Below the pieces are notes generated by a model. That model saw only the letters and a program-made list of their open reading frames with translations. It was not told where the DNA came from and did no database searches. Shown here in pieces: positions 34,071 to 44,181 of a stretch of DNA of 64,000 nucleotides; the stretch's first letter is position 1, and the number at the start of each line of letters is the position of its first letter. Source of the stretch: Macrocybe gigantea (taxonomy: Eukaryota > Basidiomycota > Agaricomycetes > Agaricales > Callistosporiaceae); the NCBI GenBank assembly GCA_011319805.1, contig SJRY01000022.1, positions 1-64,000 on the forward strand, written 5' to 3'. The position numbers and the translations under genes are program-made.

Positions 34071-37000
34071 TGGTGCGCGTCACTTAGTCACCACCAAAAT
34101 GTGACAGTGGCCAATTTCACCTGGTCGGATTTTTTTTTCCAGCCACATACATGTTTGATGATGAGGAGATGTAATTTGCAATACGATTAACAGTTTTGAT
34201 GAGACGAAATAACAAAACGTGCTCATCTCCTGAAATTTTCATGCAATGCCACCCAAAAATTATCAGAAAGCGGCAGCAGAACGAGCTCGTGCAGCCGCTT
34301 TGGCTGCGCGGAAGGTCAAGAGAAACCATGCATCTGTCGGAAACCAAGAATCCCTCTCCGACATACCAGATCTCATCGTTGTGGATGACTCCTCCGAGTC
34401 CAAGTGTGGTTATCAAGGTGGTGTCAATGTGGATCCGGATTCCAGTGACACAGAAGATGCAACGGAGATGAGTGAAGGTGCCGAGACACCAGGCTGTGAG
34501 TCTCTCACCGAGTTCGACAAAAATGATGTGGAGAATATGAAAAGGAATGCAATGCCGCACAGCATTGATGGCAGTGAGAACAAAGACACTCAAAAGAAGG
34601 TTACCGACCTGCGCAATGTTCTTGATATGCAGAAACCCAAGGCAGCCTGGTACACTGCAGAAAGGCAGCTCGGGTACACAGGCCATTCTGACAGGACCAG
34701 ACGTCACAAGGCGCAGCAAGCGCGGGAACGGCAGGAAGCGCACGAAAAGGCAAAGAGCTCGTGAGTAACAATTATCATAAGGATTGAATGTTGCCGACTC
34801 ACCATGACACAAGAAATAATCCCAGAGTTGCATTGATGAGGAATTTCTTTGCAAAAGTGCCAGAGCAAAGTGCCAGTGACACCACGACTGCCGAAACCCC
34901 TTCCGATCCATCCACAGACCCCACAGCCATGTATTCTCCGGCAGAGCTTGTATACTTTTCATCAGACGAAGAGCTTGCGAACGAAGCTGACGACGAACGA
35001 GATGATGACGGTGATGATTCACTGTTAACCAACCCTGGTCCTTCTCGCCCCCTGTTACCGTCCGCGCCCCCATTAAAGCAGATCCGACATGATGTTCCAG
35101 TCCGCCTTGCACGTGAGCAGAAGAAGGCAGAACATCAAGACAGACTGAAAAAAGCTCTGTCCGATGTGCAGAAGGTGTTGCGATCAAAGAGTACGAACTT
35201 CGTTGGTGGTCCAAATGGTCTCCAGGCCCATCGTACATGTGCTATGGAGAGCTTTCTTGTTATGTCTGTCAAATGCGGCCGCTTGAGAGTGGATGCATCA
35301 GAGAGAGCTGCTGAAAGCCATGGATTTGCCGCCAAGTGGGGTGGTCGCAGCTTGCGCAGCTGGACGACGGCATGGGTCGAGAAGAGGGAGCTTCCAAAAT
35401 CAAAACGTGGGCAACATGGGAAGGTTTACTCACTTCTTGACGACCCTGCAATCTGCGCTGAGCTGCGGGCTTATGTTCGCTCGAACAAATGGTCCATGAA
35501 TCCAGCGCATTTGGAGGCCTTCACACATGGTGAACTGCTCCCAGCAGCAGCAGAAAAATATGTTCGTCGAATTGTTGACGACGAAATGCCTCATGGTCTG
35601 AAGCGGTATATGGAGGTAGAGTTGTTCCCGCGCATCCAGATGAAGGTTGGAAAGGGGATCTCGATGAGTACTGCACATCGCTGGCTTCGAACTGAAGGCT
35701 TTCATTATACTGGATACAAGAAAGGTCTCTACTTTGATGGACATGACCGACCGGACGTTGTTGAATATCGTCAAAATGTCTTCCTGCCAGTGATGAAAAA
35801 ACACTTTGCTCGCTTGGTTCGGTATGAGGTGGGAGATGTGGAGAAGGAGGTCTTGCCCAGCAATTTCATCGAACGGCCATTGGTTCTGGTTGCCCAAGAT
35901 GAGATGACAGCACAAGCGCATGATACAGTCAAGAAGAGCTGGGTTTTCAAAGACCAGCATGCATTGAGAAAGAAAGGAGCTGGGCATGGATTGCATCAAA
36001 GCGATGTGATTTGTTCAACAGTTGGATGGCTCAATGATGCGAGTCAGACCCTTGAGTATGGCAAAAATTATGAAGGGTATTGGAATGGCAAATTGTTTGT
36101 TAAACAGGTAAGTAGATTGCTAATTTATCCCAATGGCTTGCTGCTGAAATAAAGATCGTAGTTGAAGGAGAAGATTATCCCTGCCTTTGAAGCTGTTCAC
36201 GGCCCAGGGTATCAAGCATTGATCATGGTTGATAATTCACAGGGCCATTCTGCATATGCAGAGGATGCACTTCTGGCCTCGCGGATGAATGTCAACCCTG
36301 GAGGGAGTCAAGCACATTTGCGCGATGGCTGGTTTGAGCATGATGGTCATCGATTCACGCAGGAAATGAATTTCCCTCCCACCCATCCGACATTCCCAAA
36401 CCAACCAAAGGGTCTTCATCAAGTCCTTGCAGAGCGAGGAATTGACATGCGGGGCATCTGTGGCAAGTGCAAGAACAAGTGTAATGCAGGGGATGTTGCT
36501 TGTTGCTGCTGTCGTATCATGCAAAATCAGCCCGACTTCCTGGAACAAAAGTCCTTAGTCCAGGAAGTCATCGAAGGGGCTGGCCATCTCTGCATCCTCC
36601 TTCCAAAATTCCACTGTGAGCTCAATTTCATCGAATTCTTTTGGGGCGCAGTGAAACGGTATCTCCGAGAGCATTGCGACATGTCATATGAAACACTCAA
36701 GTCAAATATGCCAGTCGCACTGGCTTCCGTGTCATTGATAACAATCCGGCGATGGGAACATCGCATTCACAGGTGGATGGAGGCCTACAGAGAAGGCTTG
36801 AGCACAGTTGATGCCCAGCTCAAGGTCAAGGCCTTCAGTTCCAAGAAATACTCATCCCACCGACGCATCCCAGAGATTGTGGCACGGGCGTTTGATGCCT
36901 AATTTGGCTATATGTCTTAGTAATACTATTAGTAAGCACCATATTTGGCAAGTGGCCAATTTCTGTGTCGGGAAAAATTTGATCTCTCTCAAATTTGACC

Positions 37001-37136
37001 CAATCAAAAACTTGTCTTGGGAAATCATTCCCCGTATCAAATGGAGTGTTTTGACAAGACAACTTCCGAAATAAGGTGGTCCTCAGAGGTCTCATAATTT
37101 TGTCACATTTTGGTGGTGACTAAGTGACGCGCACCA
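34071..37136 (+). mobile_element. Tc1/mariner-like DNA transposon with 36-base perfect TIRs
   Basis: The ends are perfect 36-base inverted repeats (34071-34106 and 37101-37136), starting TGGTGCGCGTCACTTAG. TA is duplicated at both sides (34069-34070 and 37137-37138). The empty site is present in the 5' LTR of the same element, at about 23770, so the borders are exact. Target TA, a DDE transposase and this layout fit the Tc1/mariner superfamily. Perfect TIRs and an open transposase suggest a recent insertion. Confidence 0.95.
34246..36902 (+). CDS. DDE transposase of the Tc1/mariner-like element
   Basis: Three exons (34246-34760, 34814-36107, 36162-36902; GT-AG) give about 849 residues without internal stops. 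The N-terminal 170 residues are Ala/Arg-rich, then acidic. Next is a long acidic, low-complexity stretch, then a helical region likely to bind the ends of the element (RSLRSWTTAW, MSTAHRWLRTEGF). The catalytic core shows VLVAQDEMT (D near 534), IMVDNSQGHSA (D near 626) and HCELNFIEFFWGAVKRY (E near 760). Between the second D and E lies a Cys-rich insert (CGKCKNKC, then CCCC). The enzyme cuts and joins the element ends in the nucleus. The catalytic triad is intact, so activity is possible. The start ATG was chosen as the first in frame after the left TIR. Confidence 0.88.
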
Positions 37137-37648
37137 TACTGTTTCACCTTTTATGTTCAGATTTCGAATGGACTTACATCTCCCCAACGTTTCAGCCACT
37201 AAACGACCCTTTCGAAATCATACGATACGTTCTCTCATTCGGTTTCGACTTCGCCGGTTATTCCGATACTCGAAATCTTCTCATCTATAAAAACCCATGT
37301 ACTTGGCATTTGTAAAAACATAGAAAAAAGTTACCGTCTCAATCCTTCAGCAGTCTTGCAGTCTATGACTTGTGTGGAGTCCTTGTGTTATCCGATCTCA
37401 AAGTGTCGCACTCGCATGGAGCCACAGTACTCAGTCTCGAAATCAGTGTCCCTGGCTTCACGTGGAAGTCACTATCATCGAAACCCTTCCGAAATCCTCA
37501 CCGAAGCCCTCGATATCGCACGGGAATTCATCCCTCAGGTTACTCTGTGACTTGAACAGCTCGTAGTTTATACAGCCTCGGATAGGGACTGACGCTTCCT
37601 TCATTCCACCTTGTTGGTTTGTAGGTTAGTGCTTCCCGATAGTTATCA

Positions 37649-37967
37649 ATGCAGTGGGACTCTCCGAGGATTATCCCAGCACAGCCTTATGATGTTCGAT
37701 TCAGACAGGGACGGACTCAACGTTTCCCTTAGTCCTCTCGCGCTTCCAAATGCAATGAACAAGGACCAATGATAGAGACCAGAACAAAGTTGGCGCGGGG
37801 TGGGGAGTAGTGGTGGAAAAGTAAAAATGTTAGTTTGGGTCGGAGGAAGAGTTGTAACAATGCAGCGGGTTCCTTTGGTCACACGGCACTCAAGGCCATC
37901 GGGCAACGAAGGAAGGGCATGTAGGAAGAGAGTAGAGTGAGGTGTGTTGGTGCTAGCTTCAAGCTTT
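37649..37967 (-). other. element B leader with self-priming-type PBS
   Basis: Part of element B between the element C insertion and the 5' LTR of B. On minus, two bases after the LTR, AGCTTGAAGCT (37965-37955) pairs with AGCTTCGAGCT in the LTR (38063-38053), with 10 Watson-Crick pairs and one G-U. The LTR motif starts 32 bases after TATAAATA, at the expected transcript start. Confidence 0.65.
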
Positions 37968-38381
37968 TGCTATGCAAAACCAATTCTGCATGCAGGTCAC
38001 TCTAACTAACCCTTAGAGATAAGAGGCGGGGATAGGAATGCTATTATAAGCCAGCTCGAAGCTGGATTCTACTACGTACAATTTCAGTATTTATACGTTA
38101 CGACTCCCTAGCACGGACCATGACTACGCTATCCTCGTGTTACATGAAACCCTTAACCCTTATCCGTCTGAGTAAGGATCTGACTGCACTCAGCATGTTG
38201 TCCTGCAGGTATTGCGCAATAACCCTTTGCCCTGATCAGTGCTGATGCGTCGTTGTCGTAGGGTTTCCTCGAGTCGTCGCATTGTATCTTGTTTGTCGCG
38301 TTGCATCTATCACGTGTTCATCATGTGGCTTTTGAGTCATGTGCCCGTCGTCAAGATAACGATTAGCCTGAAATCGTAACA
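37968..38381 (-). repeat. element B right LTR (5' LTR)
   Basis: Matches 11743-12156 with few changes. On minus it begins TGTTACGATTTCAGG and ends GCATAGCA. It has a TATA box at 38095-38088 and is followed on plus by GCCTC (38382-38386), the right target duplication. Confidence 0.92.
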
Positions 38382-39119
38382 GCCTCATCTTTTTTCTCTT
38401 GAGCCACGTAAATTCATCATTCTCCTGCTTCGTCCCATTCAGCTGATGATCTTTCCATTCAACATTGCTCGGGCTGGTTGAACTGGTTCAGTCCCTTAGA
38501 GATGCAGCAACATAACTGGCCCAAGGATTGGCACTTGCAAACTTGTCAATTTTCGATCTGATCGGCCGAAGGGCCATTCTAGTAGTCTACCACTCATTGC
38601 CACATCTTCTTGTCTCACAGGTGATGTGGACATATGTGAAGCACCAGACTGAATCGGGCCATTCCAGTCATTGAATGACCACCTGCATCTCATGTTAGGC
38701 ACCTTCAGACAAGATAGCTTTCATGCCACCCTCAAAGATGTCTCGTTCCCTCCTGCTCTAAAGCGTGAACGAAATCATACAAGCTAACCATCAACTTCTC
38801 AGATATTCAAGATATGTAGGAATATCCGTAAAGGCCGTGGCAAATCCCTCCAAGACACATGACATGAAGTTTGTTCCGTTACAATGCGCACATATGTACA
38901 TGAGTTAATACCACATAATCATACAAGGAATAAAAAGGAAAAAGGACAGAATAATAAATAGGTAGTACAGGATGACGTGATAGTTCCGTCGAATTATGAT
39001 GGTCGCAGCGAAGCCAAGAAATGAAGGAGAAATAGGATCTAGAACTGAAGCAATTAGATCGTCAACAATGTTCCTTTCAACAGGAGATAAAAAAAAAAAC
39101 AAAAAGAAAGAACCATCCA
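38382..39119. other. host DNA between element B and the GH5 gene
   Basis: No gene is recognised. The start is the target duplication of element B. The region next to 39119 is the likely 3' UTR of the minus-strand GH5 gene and is A/T-rich around 38930-39110. Confidence 0.45.
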
Positions 39120-42100
39120 TCACATGATACAACACCCCGCAAGCTCGTCGCACATTCGGGAGCACCAATCCCTTTTCCCAGCACGGCGAGCCTTGACCGG
39201 TTTGATGGCGCCTCCTCGTCTCTTGATCTCGATTGTGTACTCCCTCGTCTGGCCTTCCGGCGGGACCTGATACCACCACTTCAGGATCTGACCCTCGATC
39301 TGCCACTGCCCCGCGCTGACCGCCACCTCGACGTCAAGGAGATCCTCGGCCTGCAGCACCCAGTCGCCTTCGTCACCCTGGTCCGCAAACAGATCAACGC
39401 TGCCCAGCTCGGGACTGCCGGTCGCGGTGACGGAGCTGCTGCTCGTCGGACTCGTAGCAGCGTCGCGGTTCGACTGTGTCCTGCCTTCCGATGTCGGCGG
39501 TGACAGCGACAGATCAAGCACAGAGCGCCTCCTCGAAACCGAGCGGCTGGAATCACTCTCCTCAACCCACCTCCTTCTCGCCATGCCAGCTCCAGCGCCA
39601 ATCAACACGTCCTCCAACATCCCAGCAGCATCCCTCGGCCTCGACACGCGCCTCTCAACAGCACGGCGCCCGTCTCTCCTCCACTCTTCCTCCAATCTCA
39701 CCACCCTCGCCGACGCATAATGCACCAGCGGGACATAAATCTCCGTCGCGAGCTTCTCCCCGCCCTCCTCTTCCTCCTCGTCCTTGATCCGGTCGTCCGC
39801 CGTCACACGCACGGTGAGCTTGAATTGCGACTTGGACACATCGAACCGGATGTCAACCGGCACGCCGACGGTCTTTTGTGGCCAGGGACGCGCAAATGCG
39901 CGAACAGCTCGCGCGCCGTTGGTGAGGAAGCCGTACGGGTTGCGTCGCCACTCAGACAGATCGCCTGTACTCCACATCGTCCGTCTGCGTTTCGCCTCGT
40001 GGATGCTCATCGAGGATGACATGGCGTCGTAGCCCAACGCGTCACTGCGGAAGGAGGCATCAACATTTGAGAGGACGGGACTGGACGCTGCGGTCGCCAA
40101 ACTGAGCTGGGAAGCAGCCGCAACGCTGACTGTCGACATTTGGTTCTTCTGCCTCATCAGTACGCCGCCGTCTGTGGTCTTCTCAGTCTTGTTTCTCCGG
40201 ATCAAGACTGCCTGGCTCTCCCCGCCTCCACTAGACGCCTTGTACAGGCTCCTTCTCCTGGCGAAAAGACTCGACGTCCGCTTGACTTCGCCCTGCTCCT
40301 CCGCGTTGTTCCCCTCTTCCTCTTGCGCAAGCCCCTTCTCGTCCTCATCCTCCTCTCTCATATCGTCTGCACTCCAGAGACTCAAATCCTCCATGTTCCA
40401 ACCATCTCCCCAATCATGCGAATGGTCCGTGCAATACGTCCACACAGTCCAGTTCAGCCCATTCTTGCCGTCCCCGCCGTTCAGACTCGCGTCCAACGCC
40501 TTCTGCTGCCGTGAATAATCGCCCTTATACTTCCCGCCGTCCGTCCAGCCATATGAGCGCTTCTGATCCATGTCAAATGGCGTACCTATCTCGCCAATGA
40601 TCGTTGGATAGTCACCCAGAATCTCCGCGTCCCCTTTCAGCATCGCGAGCTGCTCTTGCAGCGATCGGCGTATGGCCGCCTGGCCAATCTTGACCGCCTG
40701 AAGCGTGCTCGTGTACTTGCCCCTCAGTAGACCCAGCGCGTCTGCGTTGAACCAGTTCCAATGGCGCGTGATGAGCGTCAAACCGTCATAGTAATGCGCC
40801 GAGTACGCCGCACGGCCGCGGAGTACGTCCTCGTCTGGCATCTCGGGCGGTGGCGCAAAGACTGGCGGCTGGACGAACAGGATCGCCTCTGGGTGACTCT
40901 GCCGTATCCGCTTGGCGAACGCGACGAAATGCGGCCGCCAAAAGTCTCGGATGAACTCAACCGGATCGCCCGTCTCAGGATGGTATCGGAAGTAGTCCGG
41001 GCGCAGGCAGTACCCAGTCTCGACGTCCCACACGCCGTGCTGCGCCCAGACGCATGAACCGAGCTTCCACCGCCGTACGTCGCGCTTCCAGCCCCACCGC
41101 GGGTGCACACCGTCCATGTCTTCAACGGACGGGTCTGCCCAGATAGTCTGTCCTTTTGGGTCGATCGTGATTTCGCCATTTTTCGAGGGCCCGAACGCGC
41201 CAAACTTCCAGTTCTGGACGGTCTGCGCCTGGCCCATACCTAACCGAAGCGACTGCAGCGGCGTCGGATGCGAACCCTTCTTCAACGTCGAGCCCTGCTT
41301 GTCCGGGTTGACAGCAAGATCTTCCCATCCGCACAAGCCTTCAAATGGCTCATTCAGACTGTCCCAGCCGATCACGCACTCATCGAGCAAGCCTGGCGTG
41401 TCGCGTATCCGATCCGCCATATGGCCCATCGCCGCGATGTAGTGCTCCTGTAGGTAATCCTGGATATTTTTCCCGTCGATCATGCATCGTGGCGCAAACG
41501 TTCGTCCAGCGAAAAAGAGTGTGAAGATCGTCTGTGACAAAAGACGCCCATAGTTGGTCGACCAGATCATCGCAGGAAGCGCCGCGGGGTCGGGCGTGTG
41601 CGTGAGAGGGTACTCGCAGTGAATGATAGCGGATTGAGTTGCAGTCAGCTTTCGTGGGTCTATTCCGCACGCCGCCAGCGTCCAAAACGGAGCCCCGGAC
41701 CCGCCAGAGAAACGTGACCACTAGAAATCGAAATGAAAGAAACGAGAGCAAGCATCAGATATTCGTTTGTGAAAGGTAGTAGTGGTATCTATTTATAGCA
41801 CATTGCCGACTTTGGCCATTTCCGTTCTGGTTGGACAGGCAAGGCTGAAGAGAAGCACTCACAGTGTCCTGATGTGGATCCATGTATACTTTAAATCCGT
41901 ATTCCTTGCATTTCTGAAGGACTCGAACGGTGTAGTCCATAAATTCGTAGTCATATTTTCCCCTACGTCAGACGGCGACATGTCTGAGTACACGGAAGAG
42001 TCGCCACACGCGACGGAGAGTGAAAAGGAATAAAACTCACGGTCCCTCGTGCTCCAATGCTTCCCATGCAACAGGATACCTGAGCATGTTGAATCCCCAG

Positions 42101-42375
42101 CCTCGCAGCCGGGCGAGATGCACGTCGGCGGACCCGTCGTCCAAGTTAAGCGGTTGTCCGACAAAGCTCTGCCCGCCTGCTTCCGCAGTCTCCCAGAAAT
42201 CATCTAAGCGATATGAAGGGTGTCCGACGGGAGCCTTGGACGAGCCGGAGAGGTTGACGCCACGCAAGAGCAGAGTGCGACCAGCGTTGTCTACAAAGTT
42301 GCATGACGTCGTGTGTATGTAGGATGATGTAGTGTGGTTGCCCGTGGCGGGCGACGTTGAAGGCGCCTTGGGCAT
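39120..42375 (-). CDS. glycoside hydrolase family 5 (GH5_12-type) beta-glucosidase, steryl glucoside/glucosylceramide type
   Basis: Related to fungal EGCrP/Egh1 proteins, which remove glucose from ergosteryl glucoside or glucosylceramide inside the cell. Exons on minus are 42375-42041, 41962-41863 and 41720-39120 (GT-AG), giving 1011 residues. The barrel starts near residue 30 ([16 protein letters not shown]). The acid/base Glu is in SLNEPF (about 269) and the nucleophile Glu in [10 protein letters not shown] (about 522). [16 protein letters not shown] closes the barrel and is typical of this subfamily. A long low-complexity Ser/Arg/Glu region is followed by a C-terminal beta-domain. The last four residues, CCIM, fit a CaaX prenylation box. 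No signal peptide is seen. The protein is longer than most relatives because of the low-complexity inserts. It diverges from uS7m across about 1 kb. Confidence 0.9.
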
Positions 42376-43394
42376 CGTCTAGAGTGATGTGCTGGGAGGT
42401 CAAGACGGAGTTGCCCTCCCTGTCTAAGTAGGTTTAAGAGCCGGTCACTTGTCGTCGTACCACTTTATTTTTCCGCATTTGAGAGTCACGTGCGCGGCGA
42501 GCGCTACACCGCCAACACCAACCCGAGTAACTCCAAAATAAGCACAATAGGCGGTCATAGCTATGCGTATCCATGACCGTGCAGATGAACAATAGTAATG
42601 AAACAATGCCTATTGTGGCATCCATGTCTGGGCAGAATACTTGGTATACACGCTATGGAGGTTTCCTTGGAATGTGGATACTGAAGGGCCATGGACTCGG
42701 CGGACTGGTACACGGCTGCCTCATCTCCGCTACGTATCGATTTGGCGTGATTGATGCATGGCAATGGATAGCCACGAGCCTTGCGTCTGCCTGCGAGGTT
42801 TGGCGTTTGGATAGCGATAAGATAGGTCCACCATTCAAGGTTCACAATCATAGTGATGATCATGCAATCCGATAAGAGTGGAGCATTGAAAAGACCATAG
42901 GCCAAAGAAGTGCACATTAGGGGAAGTCCCTCCGAGTCTGCGTGTGCCAGTGGCATGTCTTGTGTTCTCCGGACATGACCATTGCACGACTCCGAGATTC
43001 ATCAGTCTGCCACGACTGTGACATGGCCGATGAAAATATAAATTACGTTCAAGCAGATTTCACGGCGTTGAATGGCCTCGTCAAGCAGTAGAACTCGTAG
43101 GATGGGTGCAGCCTGCTCTGCCCACCGATCGATGGGTATTTATTTCCTACAAGAGGAGCCATGAGCTGGGTGCAAACAAGATCATGCGTATACCAGCGCC
43201 TGGACGACGCGGTTACTCGTCATTGATGATATGAGAAGTTTCGCGAACACTCATCGCGTAGATCTTGTCCGGCAATCAGTATAAATTTGTTTGTCTGCAT
43301 TTATTCCGCAGGGCATCATCGTCATTGTCCAAATATACCACAATACCACAGTTGCCGCTCCACGAAAAAAAGTGACCGTCCCTCGTGTCTCGAC
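42376..43394. other. divergent promoter region between GH5 and uS7m
   Basis: About 1 kb between the start codons of two divergent genes. It should hold both promoters. Short open frames (for example 42573-42875 on +) have no family support. No specific regulatory site could be named. Confidence 0.45.
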
Positions 43395-44181
43395 ATGCTG
43401 TCCGCCGTCCGGTCGAGCGTCCTCCGCTGCGCGCCCCGCCTCGTGAGGCCCATCGGCACTGCCTCATCCGGCGATTCGCAAAACACCCAGGATGCACTCT
43501 ACAGAGAAGCGACGTCCTTCCTCGGCGTAGAACCTCCAAAGCAACAACAGTCGAGCTCGTCGTCTTCGTCCCACCCGACCCCATCTTCATCATCGCTGAC
43601 GTCCACGACCTCCCCTCTGTCAATATCATCCGCCACACCCGCCGCCATGATCCCAAGAGAGGTGCTCGAAAAGGTCGTCGACGCTTCGAACATCCCGCCG
43701 GAACAGGACCCGCTGCTCGCCTACCTCACGACGCGCATCCTCCAGCGTGGGCACAAGGCACGCGCGCGGCGCATCGTCTCGCGCACGCTGCTGCACATCC
43801 ACGCTCTGACGCGTGCTCCTGCGCTCCCCGTCGTGCGCCAGGCTATCGAGCGCGCCGCGCCCGCAGTGCGCATTGTCTCGCACAAGATAGGCGGTAAGAT
43901 CGTAATGCGCCCCACCGCGCTGAACGAGAAGCAGCGCGTCGCAAGGGCCGTGGAGGAGATACTCAAGTCGGCCAAGACCAAGCAGGGCCACACTCTCGAA
44001 GAGAGGCTCGCGAGGGAGTTTATTTCTATCGTGAGCGCGGAGAGGCCGGATCAGAATGCGGTGCTAAAGAAGAAGGAGGATCTTCACAAGTCGGCGATGG
44101 TGAATAGGTATGCAGATTTTCTTATCAACAATGCTAGATCCTTTTTTTAACCTTTTCCGCAGAGGGAATATGCGGGGGTAG
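43395..44181 (+). CDS. mitochondrial small-subunit ribosomal protein uS7m
   Basis: A component of the mitochondrial 30S-like subunit head that contacts rRNA near the decoding and exit sites. Exon 1 is 43395-44107 and exon 2 is 44163-44181 (donor GTATGC, acceptor CAG), giving 243 residues. The N-terminus MLSAVRSSVLRCAPRLVRP is Arg-rich without acidic residues, as in mitochondrial presequences. A Ser-rich linker follows (about 50-75). The uS7 fold covers the C-terminal 130 residues: LTTRILQRGHKARARRIVSRTL, PVVRQAIERAAP, KIVMRPTALNEKQRVARAVEE and LAREFISIVSAE. Without the last intron the frame would end at 44150 with a tail unlike the family. The spliced end (KSAMVNRGNMRG) fits better, with moderate certainty. 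Confidence 0.9.

Larger units (their letters stand above)
23251..37648 (+). mobile_element. element C: large Ty3-type retrotransposon with an antisense gene
   Basis: An 11.3-kb element (14.4 kb including the transposon inside it) with about 1.1-kb LTRs that start TGATGAGC and end GTTATCA. Order: 5' LTR, tRNA-type PBS, gag, a long Pro/Ser-rich linker, protease, RT, RNase H, integrase, an antisense multi-exon gene, polypurine tract, 3' LTR. It is unlike A and B in LTR, PBS and pol, and no chromodomain was found. Many stops and frame changes show it is inactive. The flanks ACGC and ATGC may be a target duplication with one transition. Confidence 0.9.
33545..37648 (+). repeat. element C 3' LTR, split by a DNA transposon
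   Basis: Two parts, 33545-34070 and 37137-37648, match the 5' LTR (23251-24380) and are separated by a 3066-base transposon. Compared with the 5' LTR it lacks 92 bases, with a short CA/CAG repeat at the join, and shows scattered substitutions. Confidence 0.92.
11743..38381 (-). mobile_element. element B: Ty3-type chromovirus split by nested insertions
   Basis: Two about 414-base LTRs of one family (11743-12156 and 37968-38381, starting TGCTA and ending TAACA on +) bound this unit. GCCTC flanks only its outer ends, at 11738-11742 and 38382-38386, which shows that the two LTRs belong to one insertion now stretched to 26.6 kb. The coding strand is minus, so the 5' LTR is on the right. Without elements A and C about 5.7 kb of B remains: leader, part of gag, the RT-to-chromodomain part of pol, and both LTRs. 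The end of gag, the nucleocapsid and the protease are missing at the site of element A. Confidence 0.9.

Noticed and set aside
39427..41453. Open frames on the plus strand across the GH5 gene (for example near 39784, 40140, 40761)
   Set aside because: They lie opposite a long conserved GH5 frame and reflect its GC-rich codon use. None has family motifs.
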